Under the pieces are notes generated by a model that was given only the letters and a program-made list of their open reading frames with translations, ran no database searches and had not been told where the DNA came from. Positions 16,338 through 23,943 of a stretch of DNA of 64,000 bases are shown one piece after another. Numbering within the stretch: the stretch's first letter is position 1; each line of letters opens with the position of its first letter. The stretch is from Fibrobacter sp. UWB4 (GTDB taxonomy: Bacteria > Fibrobacterota > Fibrobacteria > Fibrobacterales > Fibrobacteraceae): positions 124,001-188,000 of the forward strand of contig NZ_MWQI01000001.1 in assembly GCF_002210345.1 (NCBI RefSeq). The letters run 5' to 3'. The position numbers were made by a program, and so were the translations under genes.

Positions 16338-17816
16338 ATGCCAGAATTCCGCAGAAACAACCGCTCAACTCGAGACCGCTTTAATCGCGGCAATTCTCGT
16401 CCGAACCGCAATAATGACCGTCGTGACTCTAGCCGAGAGCCGCGAGGTGAATGCTTGACGCTTCGCATCGAAAAGATGGTGCAGGGGGGCGAAGGCATGG
16501 CGCGTCTGGAAGATGGTCGCGTGTGCTTTGTGGCGGGTGCGCTCCCGGGGGAACTCTGCAAGGTGCGGCTCACGTTCCAGAAAAAGGACTTTACCAAGGG
16601 GCGCGTTGTCGAAGTTCTGGAAGCAAGCCCCGATCGCGTGAAGCCGCGTTGCCCGTTGTACGGCAAGTGCGGTGGTTGCAGCCTGCAACACCTGGCTTCT
16701 GAGAAGCAGGCGGAATATCTGGAAAAGGTCGAGCGTGAAAATTTCAAGCGCCTCGCTCATGCGGAACTGCCCGAAGATTTTGTCATCCATACGGGGAATG
16801 CCTGGGGGTACAGGAATCGCGCCCGCGTCGTGTTCCGTGGTAATTCTGGTTACGATGGCGCGGCAAATCGTGATGGTGCTGCAAAACGCGCTGTCTTTGG
16901 TTTCCGTGGCGAAGAAAGCAACAACATTGTTCCTTTTGAAAAATGTCCCGTGCTCACGGACGGCTTGAATGAATTTTTACGCGGACCCGCTGCGACGCTT
17001 CTCGCGGGCGATTCTAATCGCAATTTCGGCGGTTTCAATAGCAATTCGGGCGGTCGCGAGGATTCTCGCAGATATTCACGCGATATCGATGTGAACATTT
17101 TCGATAACGGTGCTGGCGAAATCTCATTCTATTACCCAGGAATGCACAAGTCCGAATTCGATGCTCATGCCGTGAGCCATGTCGAAATTGCAGGCCGCAA
17201 AATCGAAGCGGATGCATCTGTGTTTTTCCAGAGCAATCTGGGCCTTTTGCCGGAACTCGTCAATGCTGTCCGCAAGGCTGTGGATGAAGGCTTATCAAGC
17301 GGCAAGTCCTCTGACGCTTGGCTGATCGACTTGTTCAGCGGTGTCGGTTTCTTTGCCTGCATTTTGCAGGACAAGTTTAAAAAAATCACGACTGTCGAAC
17401 GCGAAGATGGTTGCCTCAAACACGCTAAAGTTAATTTGTCTGTTCCGGCGGCATCTCGCGAAGATTCAGCGGCATCTCGAGACTGCGCGGCTTCTTGTGA
17501 CTCTGAAAATCGCGCGGCATCTTGTGCTGTAGAAAACGTCTCGGCTCCTGCCGAAGATTGGCTTGTCGAAAACGTCGTCGATGTCCCCGCCACTCTCATC
17601 GTAGACCCTCCGCGAACGGGGCTCCCCAAAGAAGCTTTGACTGCCATCGTGAATAGCTCTGTTAACCGCCTGATTTACGTTTCTTGCGACCCGGTGACGC
17701 TTGCTCGCGATTTCGCCAAGTTCTCCGAGGCCGGTTTTGCCCTTTCTCACGCCGAAGGCTTCGCTTTTTACCCTCAAACACCCCATCTTGAGATGATGTT
17801 TGTACTTGACAGATAG
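16338..17816 (+). CDS. rlmD: 23S rRNA (uracil-5-)-methyltransferase, RlmD/RumA family
   Basis: 492 residues. Arg/Asn-rich N-terminus, a TRAM domain, the 4Fe-4S motif CPLYGKCGGCSLQH, a SAM site LIDLFSGVGFFA, the DPPRTGL motif and the catalytic SCDP motif near the C-terminus. It methylates a uridine of 23S rRNA. The protein carries low-complexity inserts absent from the family: NRDGAAKRA, an Asn/Gly/Ser/Arg stretch near position 235, and a repetitive Ala-Ser-Arg/Cys-Asp/Glu stretch encoded at 17446-17540. Start ATG 16338 is chosen: it has a TATTTT box ending 8 nt upstream, and the in-frame sequence further upstream overlaps a repeat and mlaE. Confidence 0.9.
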   Translation: MPEFRRNNRSTRDRFNRGNSRPNRNNDRRDSSREPRGECLTLRIEKMVQGGEGMARLEDGRVCFVAGALPGELCKVRLTFQKKDFTKGRVVEVLEASPDRVKPRCPLYGKCGGCSLQHLASEKQAEYLEKVERENFKRLAHAELPEDFVIHTGNAWGYRNRARVVFRGNSGYDGAANRDGAAKRAVFGFRGEESNNIVPFEKCPVLTDGLNEFLRGPAATLLAGDSNRNFGGFNSNSGGREDSRRYSRDIDVNIFDNGAGEISFYYPGMHKSEFDAHAVSHVEIAGRKIEADASVFFQSNLGLLPELVNAVRKAVDEGLSSGKSSDAWLIDLFSGVGFFACILQDKFKKITTVEREDGCLKHAKVNLSVPAASREDSAASRDCAASCDSENRAASCAVENVSAPAEDWLVENVVDVPATLIVDPPRTGLPKEALTAIVNSSVNRLIYVSCDPVTLARDFAKFSEAGFALSHAEGFAFYPQTPHLEMMFVLDR

Positions 17817-17865
17817 TTTTTTGCTATTTTGAAAAGTGCTGTTGGGCAAAAAAGAGAGGGATAAA

Positions 17866-18309
17866 ATGAACAAAAAACAGAAAGTCGTTATGCTTGCTAC
17901 TTTAGCCTTGGGTGGGCTTTTTGCAGGTTGCTCAAAATCCGAACCCATTATCGCCTGTGGCCGTGAATGGAATCCGGCTGTGGGTTATGTTGCCGATACG
18001 GGTAGCGTCTTCAGGATGGCTGATGAACTCATCATCCAGTTGCGTTATGGAACGGGGTTCGACTTTAATACATTGAAATTTGCCTTTTACGAAGGAACGC
18101 TCGCCAGTAAGGGTGAAAAACTTTGGGAACATGATTTCCATGTTTCCAATAAAATGGAAGCGTTTACGCTTGAAGCCCGTTCGCGCCGTGGTGGCTATGC
18201 AACCGCCCGCGAAATGACGAAGCTCAAGGCTCCGGGAACAGTCGTTGTCGAAGTCTCTTCTGAAAGGGGCGTGATTGCTTCGAAACAGTTATCTATTGTC
18301 AATCAATAA
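17866..18309 (+). CDS. small lipoprotein of unknown function
   Basis: 147 residues. Lipobox FAGC (Cys25 or so), preceded by a Lys-rich n-region; start supported by GAGAGGG upstream. The mature part is beta-rich with 'R.AdelIiqLryGtgFdfntLkfafYeGtl', like a single sandwich domain. It is followed after 12 nt by a second lipoprotein gene. I do not recognise the family. Confidence 0.7.
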   Translation: MNKKQKVVMLATLALGGLFAGCSKSEPIIACGREWNPAVGYVADTGSVFRMADELIIQLRYGTGFDFNTLKFAFYEGTLASKGEKLWEHDFHVSNKMEAFTLEARSRRGGYATAREMTKLKAPGTVVVEVSSERGVIASKQLSIVNQ

Positions 18310-18321
18310 TTGGTTATCTTG

Positions 18322-19248
18322 ATGAATAAAATAAAATTCTTGAGTGGAATGTTTGTCGCTGCAATGCTTACCGCTTGTGGCGAGTCTGAAGTATCTGTTA
18401 ATTATAAATTAAATGAACCTGTCACGCTCGAAATGTACACCGAAAGCTTTTATGCGACGCTGGACCTGAAGGGCGAAGAAAAGATGGGGACGATTACGGC
18501 GACGTATGCCGATTTGAACTACTCTTCAAAAGGCGATACGACGTTTGTCAAGCGCAATTACGTGATTGACAAGTCTCGCGGATACCTCAAGAATTTTATG
18601 CCGACGGAACTCGCCTGGCGCATCAAGGAAGTGAACCTTGCCGCTGTGGATCGCAATGTGACGAGCCTCACCGGCATTGACGATGGCTACGACACGTTGC
18701 TGGCTCATGTCCCGATGCCAAGCCGCTGGCGCGATCAGCTCTTGAATCCTGAATTCAAGCCGCACCTCAAGCGTTTGGAAAAACACCGCTGGGAAATGGA
18801 CCACTTGCTCAAGGGCGTTGTGCCGGTCAAGGGCAATGTGACTGAACTCCTCAGGCAGCAGGGGCGTCTGAACTTCGCGCTTATCAAAGTGGACTCCGTG
18901 GTGACCAAGGGTTTCCAGAATCGCGACCATCGCAAGTGCCTGGACTACGTTGTCTATTTGCAAGAAACCGAAAGCTTCCCGTACTTCATCTGGGAACAGC
19001 ACGTAGGCAGTAAGATTGTGCCGGAAAAGTTCAAGGCTTACACTGCTGGCCTCAAGGGCGAATACCGCACCGAGTTCGAAGTCATGATCGAGCCGGAAAC
19101 GGGCCTCCCGTGCCAGGAACGTGAAGTCAAGGTCGGAACGCACACGATGATTCACCCGGAAACGAAGGACTCCGTCACGTTCACGAGCCACATCTCGTAC
19201 GAAAGACTTTACAACACCAAGCGTGAAGTGACCGAAGCCGCCGAGTAG
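18322..19248 (+). CDS. lipoprotein of unknown function
   Basis: 308 residues. Lipobox LTAC (Cys20), start ATG 18322. The mature protein is beta-rich and includes a region rich in charged residues ('LKRLEKHRWEMDHLLKG'). No motif recognised. Very probably in one transcript with the smaller lipoprotein just upstream. Confidence 0.7.
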   Translation: MNKIKFLSGMFVAAMLTACGESEVSVNYKLNEPVTLEMYTESFYATLDLKGEEKMGTITATYADLNYSSKGDTTFVKRNYVIDKSRGYLKNFMPTELAWRIKEVNLAAVDRNVTSLTGIDDGYDTLLAHVPMPSRWRDQLLNPEFKPHLKRLEKHRWEMDHLLKGVVPVKGNVTELLRQQGRLNFALIKVDSVVTKGFQNRDHRKCLDYVVYLQETESFPYFIWEQHVGSKIVPEKFKAYTAGLKGEYRTEFEVMIEPETGLPCQEREVKVGTHTMIHPETKDSVTFTSHISYERLYNTKREVTEAAE

Positions 19249-19393
19249 AGGTTGCTTCGCAACAGTTCCTAGTTCTGAGATACTAGTTACTAGAGAATTT
19301 CATATTAAGAATTCTAGTAACTATTAACTAGTACCTAGTAACTAAAGAATCTTTAGTAACTTCTAACTTCCTACTGTCTACTTCCTTCTTTTT
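19249..19393. repeat. ACTAGT/TAACTA-type repeat tract
   Basis: The gap holds many overlapping copies of TAGTAACTA, ACTAGTTACTAG and related words, then a CTTCCTACTGTCTACTTCC tract at 19360-19390. Several are self-complementary, so the RNA could fold. No gene visible. Confidence 0.65.
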
Positions 19394-19408
19394 TTGTACT
19401 TTAATCCC

Positions 19409-19855
19409 ATGCGTTTGACAATCCCATTCTTCCTTCTCCCTGTTGCTTTGAACTTCATCGGTTGTGCGACGCACGTTTCGTCGCAGCAAACCATGGCCGA
19501 TGATCGCAATCTCGTTTACGAAGATACGTACAAGGCGTACCGCGAAGCCGAAGAAAAGTATTTGAACTTGCTGTTCAATATCGAGCGCATGCCTGAAGAA
19601 GAAGAACTTTGGGTGATGAAACGTGAGCGCATGATTGAACTCATGCAGCTTAAGGAACTGATGCTTAATGCGCGTCAGGAGCTTGATGGTGCTATTCAGG
19701 AATGGGAACGCCACTTGCTTGATGTCCAGGCCGAGGTAAAATCCCGCGAAATCAAGAAGCTCAATCCAAACTTCAGAGGTCGCGACGCCGAGCGCACGAG
19801 TCCCGGCCAGCTCCTCCCCGGCGAAGCGAAGAAAACCCCAAGCTACAACTACTAA
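19409..19855 (+). CDS. small lipoprotein with coiled coil
   Basis: 148 residues. Lipobox FIGC, then an almost wholly helical, Glu/Arg/Leu-rich region (about 35-115) that looks like a coiled coil, and a Pro/Tyr tail. Start ATG 19409 with a TACTTT box ending 6 nt upstream and no Shine-Dalgarno. Function unknown. Followed by a terminator. Confidence 0.7.
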   Translation: MRLTIPFFLLPVALNFIGCATHVSSQQTMADDRNLVYEDTYKAYREAEEKYLNLLFNIERMPEEEELWVMKRERMIELMQLKELMLNARQELDGAIQEWERHLLDVQAEVKSREIKKLNPNFRGRDAERTSPGQLLPGEAKKTPSYNY

Positions 19856-19886
19856 ACCTTAACTATTAAATTTTAAACAAAAAAAC

Positions 19887-19909
19887 GGCGGCTCTAAGCC
19901 GCCTTTCGT
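19887..19909 (+). terminator. intrinsic terminator after the coiled-coil lipoprotein gene
   Basis: GGCGGCT-CTA-AGCCGCC followed by TTTCGTTT. Confidence 0.75.
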
Positions 19910-19966
19910 TTATGCTAATCTAGAACTGCATACACAATTATAGTTGCAGATACGTTTTATAATGCA

Positions 19967-20102
19967 ATAAGCGTCGGCCAAGGTATTTCCTTCGCAGTAG
20001 CGTGCAAAACGAGTGTTGCGACGGGCTGCTTGCAGACCGGCATAACCGAGTGAAGCCGCTGACGCCGTTAGGCGTCAACTCTGAGCTGGGGCCCCGCCCG
20101 CG
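19967..20102 (-). repeat. GC-rich bipartite element, copy 1 (long form)
   Basis: Read on the minus strand it opens with GCGGGCGGGGCCCCAGCTC then (A)GAGTTG, and closes with CCTTGGCCGACGCTTATT. The ends match copy 2 at 30176-30258 almost exactly; the ~95-nt middle is different and holds a GACGCC-TAAC-GGCGTC hairpin. The element is far more GC-rich than its surroundings. Nature unknown. Confidence 0.75.
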
Positions 20103-20136
20103 TGAAGTACTATTTTGATTTATAATTGGCAATTTT

Positions 20137-23100
20137 TTATTGCCAACTATTTTGGAACCCCATCCCAATTGAAAACTTGATTCTCGTGGGGCAGATGTTC
20201 TTGTGCAACAGCGGCAAGTCAATCGGGGTCAGCTTTTTACCGCCATGCAAATCCTTGTCTTCTCCAATGCGACTCAGACCGCGCGCAAACGTGAGCGTAA
20301 TATCGAACGGAATGTTGTCCCATATCTTATTGCTCATGCGGAAGCTTAAGCCCACGGAACGGTCCCAGAAATCATGCTTTGTAATCTTGTCTGTAAAGAA
20401 ATTTCCGGTCCATGCCGCGCCGATTTGCGCAAACAGGTCTACGTACAAACTACGAGTCGAGAATATCCAGAGGTTGTGCCGCCAGTCATCGTAAATCGGG
20501 TAGAGGTAATGGAGTTCCGCCATTGCAGTCTTTGTGCCTGCAAGAGTGTAGTCCTCATCGCTTCTCAAGTACGGGTAGCCATCGAGGAATACAGGTGTGT
20601 AGTAGTACGAATCGAGCGTGTCGCTTACATCGTCCGTGTTCCAGTGGAGGTAGCTAGAAATTTTTCCGCCTGCGGCCAGACGTGCATGGAGGAACGGTGT
20701 CTGTATGCTTCCGTAAAGGTTCAAACCGAACTGGTGGAGTGCAAAGTTTCTGTAGTGTGTTTCAATTCGGCCGTTTTCGGTAATGTAGAGCGTTCCCGGA
20801 CGGCTGAGGTCGCTGTTGGCGTACTGGTAATAGGCAAAGAGTCCGTTCCCTTGGCCGGTAATTCCAGAGCCGCCTTCGCCTTCGTGGTCTCCGTAAAGCC
20901 CGAAACCGACTGTTGCGCTAAAGCGCTTTTGGTATGTCCATTCAATTCGGTCATCGTAGAAGTTGACGTTCGCCCAGTCGTAACTGATGGCGGCCTGCAA
21001 TGTGTCGATGCTCTTGAAAATGCTGTAGCCTGCGGTTCCTGTAATGGCTTGCATGGCGTAAGAATAGCGGCTCGTGCCGACGCTATCTGCTACGTCTGAA
21101 CCTACGCCTTCGTAACGTACGGTTTCTTCATTCGTGTAGTTCGCGTAGCTGTACGAAATGCCGAGATCAATTGGCGTACTGCGGTTGTCCCATGCGATAA
21201 AAAATTCCTTTTCTTGCCTGGGGTTAAGTCCGTCGCCGTTGATGTAGTCGATGCCCTTACCGAGTTCGAGTAAAAGCCCTAACTGCACTGTGTTTTTCTT
21301 GAGGGCGTCGCTGATGACAACGGCAAGGCCGAGTTTCGCCTTGACTTCGCCCTCGCCAAAGACGGTCACTCTTGGGGCGTTTTCTGAAATGCTGAAAATC
21401 GGGACGAACAGCGGAATGTTCGGGATAGGCTTGTAATCGCGTTCTGCACCGGCAAATTCGCGTTCGATAAGTTCCAGCTCTTTGTGGGGCTTTTGCGGAA
21501 GTGTCCCGTGCAAGATGATTTCTCGTTGTGTCGTATCCGCTGTGGCAACCTTGATGGTGTCGTGGACTTCCACCTGAATCACGTCCTTGCGCAAGACTAT
21601 TTGTGTGCATCTTGCGGAATCGGCGATGTTGGCGTCGGCAATTTTAACTGAGGCCTTCCCGGCATTTGTCGAATCGGCTGGCTTCGTGGTATCTGCACAT
21701 GCGACCTGAATGGTATCGGCAACTTGCAGAACGCTATCACGGATGCTCACGACAATGCTATCGCGGAATATGGGGTCCGCTTCTTTTGCGTATGGCAACT
21801 TGTAAAGCGAGAAACCGTCCTTGTCGTACTGCGTGAAGAAAATGGTATCGCCTGCAAGTGTCGGCGTGAATGCGCCACCGACCACGTTTGTGAGGACTCG
21901 TTCCTTGCCAGTGCTTAAATCCTTTTCGATCAAGTTGAAAATGCTGTTTCTGTTGCTTGCGAAAATAATCTTGTCGTTGTCAATCCAGTTGACATCGCGT
22001 TCGTCATAGCCTGCTGTGCTTACGACTTTGAAGTTTGATCCGTTTGTGTCTACAACGGCTATCCCGCGTTGCTTGTCGTCAAAGAAGCTGAACGCGATGT
22101 GCTTCCCGTCTGGGCTGAACTTGGGACTGTAAATATTATAGTAGAGGAGGGTGGAGTCTGCCTTGAATATGTCAATGGGTTCCTCGGTGGAGGCGTTTTT
22201 CAAATCGCTATTGAACGGAATCTTGCTCAAGACGAATCTTGTGCTGAATGGCTCGCGTCTCACGAATACGATTGATGTTCCTTGCTTGTTGAATGACGGG
22301 TAAACGGCATCGACGAGGTACGTGATGGCGGCCTCGTTCTTGTTCGTATCGCTCACGGCAACGTCGAAGTGCGCATGGCCATCCTTGTCTCGGTTCTGGT
22401 AGCTGATGTAGGCGAGAATTGGACCGTGTGTGCTGTCGTCGTAAACGTCGATGCCCTTGTCGAACCAGGGCTTTTTCGCCTTGAAGCCGGACTTTGCAAA
22501 ATCAGCGATGTTGATGAGGCTGCTGTCGGCGCCTTCAACTTCGATATCGCCAATTTCAACCTTCGCAGAATCCGCGACTTTCGCCGAGTCTGTCGCCGTA
22601 CTATCTTTCGTCTCTAGTCTCTCGTCTTTCGTCTTGAGAGTGTCTTCCAGCGGAATCTTGAACACGCTTCCGTCAAACCACGGGCCGCCAAAGTTCGAAA
22701 TGCCGTAAAGGTTCTTGCCGCTCACGACTGGGAAGTCCTGCCAGAAAGCGTCCTTCGTGATTTTGATACCTTCGACAAGCGTTCCGAGAGAATCCTTTTG
22801 TGCCTGGTAATGCTCGGTAATTTCTTTTTTCCAGTTATCGTAAAGTTGCTGTTCGCTGATGCCGAGAGCGCTCTTGATGGCTCCGTTAAGCGTTGCTCGG
22901 TAGGGCTTGCTAAGTTCTTTCCAAATTTTTGGGATCGCGTCTTCGCCGTAATGCTTCGCGATGTAGAGCACAAGTGAAAAACCTTGCGTGTAGGGGCCGA
23001 GTTCAGCAAGCAACGAATTGTCGGAAAACTCGTGCATATACGGGAGCGTCATGAGGCTGTCGTTCAAGGCTGCCGTGCGGAGAAGCATGTCGCGGTGCGT

Positions 23101-23676
23101 GTCCCAGGCGTCAAAGCCCATGCGCGAGGATTCGTATTGCGCCGTTCCTTCGGCAAACCAAAGCGGCTGCAAGGTGAACGGAATCATTGTGAGAAAATCC
23201 GTTCTTGTGCGTTCGTTGTAATAGTCGGTATAGTTGAATTGGAAACCGTAAAGGTTTGGAACGATTTTGGCACCGCTTTCGATGCTCACGAGGTGGCTGA
23301 ATTCATGCGTCACCACGTCCGAAATCCAGCCATGGCTGCTGCGGATTTTGAAGTCCCAGTTGGTGAGCCAGAGGTTTATGGCGTTTTCGCTCGGGATGGC
23401 GCTGCCGTTGCTGTAAAGTGCGTTGTTCAGGACCGCGCTGATGCGTGGGAGTGGCTTGTTGTAGCGGCTTGTGACGGAATCGTAAACGGCTTCGGCGTAA
23501 GCTGAAACTTTAGCGGCGTGTGTCGAGTATTCAACGGGGTAAATGAATTGAAAATGTTCCGTGCCTGCGGTTTTCCACTTGATATCGCTCTGGTTGCCAT
23601 AAAAGCCGGCGGCGCTTGCTGTTCCCGCCAGCAATGCGGTACAGACTGCAAAAATGCTCTTGATCTTAAACTTCAT
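20137..23676 (-). CDS. large exported gluzincin-like protease / beta-propeller / outer-membrane beta-barrel protein
   Basis: 1179 residues. Signal peptide (1-22). About 30-290 is a peptidase-MA-like domain with zinc motif H124-E125-F-S-H128 and a likely third ligand Glu176 in FAEGTAQY. About 310-640 has repeats of the TolB/WD40-like propeller type ('YSPKFSPDGKHIAFSF', 'DNDKIIFASNRNSIFNL'). A low-complexity, Lys/Asp/Thr-rich region follows, then a C-terminal part rich in alternating aromatic strands (about 800-1179) that looks like an outer-membrane barrel. The in-frame stretch at 22605-22637 matches an intergenic TCTCGTCT repeat. Start with TAAATT ending 6 nt upstream. Confidence 0.8.
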   Translation of the reverse strand: MKFKIKSIFAVCTALLAGTASAAGFYGNQSDIKWKTAGTEHFQFIYPVEYSTHAAKVSAYAEAVYDSVTSRYNKPLPRISAVLNNALYSNGSAIPSENAINLWLTNWDFKIRSSHGWISDVVTHEFSHLVSIESGAKIVPNLYGFQFNYTDYYNERTRTDFLTMIPFTLQPLWFAEGTAQYESSRMGFDAWDTHRDMLLRTAALNDSLMTLPYMHEFSDNSLLAELGPYTQGFSLVLYIAKHYGEDAIPKIWKELSKPYRATLNGAIKSALGISEQQLYDNWKKEITEHYQAQKDSLGTLVEGIKITKDAFWQDFPVVSGKNLYGISNFGGPWFDGSVFKIPLEDTLKTKDERLETKDSTATDSAKVADSAKVEIGDIEVEGADSSLINIADFAKSGFKAKKPWFDKGIDVYDDSTHGPILAYISYQNRDKDGHAHFDVAVSDTNKNEAAITYLVDAVYPSFNKQGTSIVFVRREPFSTRFVLSKIPFNSDLKNASTEEPIDIFKADSTLLYYNIYSPKFSPDGKHIAFSFFDDKQRGIAVVDTNGSNFKVVSTAGYDERDVNWIDNDKIIFASNRNSIFNLIEKDLSTGKERVLTNVVGGAFTPTLAGDTIFFTQYDKDGFSLYKLPYAKEADPIFRDSIVVSIRDSVLQVADTIQVACADTTKPADSTNAGKASVKIADANIADSARCTQIVLRKDVIQVEVHDTIKVATADTTQREIILHGTLPQKPHKELELIEREFAGAERDYKPIPNIPLFVPIFSISENAPRVTVFGEGEVKAKLGLAVVISDALKKNTVQLGLLLELGKGIDYINGDGLNPRQEKEFFIAWDNRSTPIDLGISYSYANYTNEETVRYEGVGSDVADSVGTSRYSYAMQAITGTAGYSIFKSIDTLQAAISYDWANVNFYDDRIEWTYQKRFSATVGFGLYGDHEGEGGSGITGQGNGLFAYYQYANSDLSRPGTLYITENGRIETHYRNFALHQFGLNLYGSIQTPFLHARLAAGGKISSYLHWNTDDVSDTLDSYYYTPVFLDGYPYLRSDEDYTLAGTKTAMAELHYLYPIYDDWRHNLWIFSTRSLYVDLFAQIGAAWTGNFFTDKITKHDFWDRSVGLSFRMSNKIWDNIPFDITLTFARGLSRIGEDKDLHGGKKLTPIDLPLLHKNICPTRIKFSIGMGFQNSWQ
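22605..22637. repeat. TTTCGTCTC(T/TAG)TCTCTCGTCT repeat within a coding sequence
   Basis: Same word family as the intergenic tract at 36070-36116 and the rsmB tract at 32200-32226. On the coding strand it gives Lys-Thr-Lys-Asp-Glu-Arg-Leu-Glu-Thr-Lys-Asp. Confidence 0.65.
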
Positions 23677-23774
23677 GATTGTAATTTAGAATTTTGTACG
23701 TGCCCGGAAAAATAAAAGCATATAGAAAAACCGCACGATTACTCATGCGGTTGTTTGGAGGAGATGAGGATTTA

Positions 23775-23802
23775 TTATTACGTTAATAAAAATACGTAAT
23801 AA
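23775..23802. promoter_or_regulatory. TTATTACGT...ACGTAATAA inverted repeat
   Basis: Perfect 9-bp arms 10 nt apart in the AT-rich gap between the 1179-residue protein gene (start 23676, minus) and the GH5 gene 3' end. It lies about 100 nt upstream of the former, so it could be an operator. No regulator identified. The rest of the gap (23803-23888) shows nothing clear. Confidence 0.4.
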
Positions 23803-23888
23803 GCCTATCGCAAAATATTTTAAAATTGTCTGTTTTGATGCATCTGTGTCAACTGTATTTGCTGCATGCTCCAGACATCCTTATTCCG

Positions 23889-23916
23889 AAAAAAAAGTCG
23901 CGCATTTCTGCGCGGC
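23889..23916 (-). terminator. terminator of the GH5 cellulase gene
   Basis: On the minus strand GCCGCGCA-GAAA-TGCGCGAC is followed by eight T; on the plus strand a T-run also follows, so it may work both ways. Confidence 0.8.
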
Positions 23917-23943
23917 TTTTTTGTGGATTTCAAGGAGAGATTC

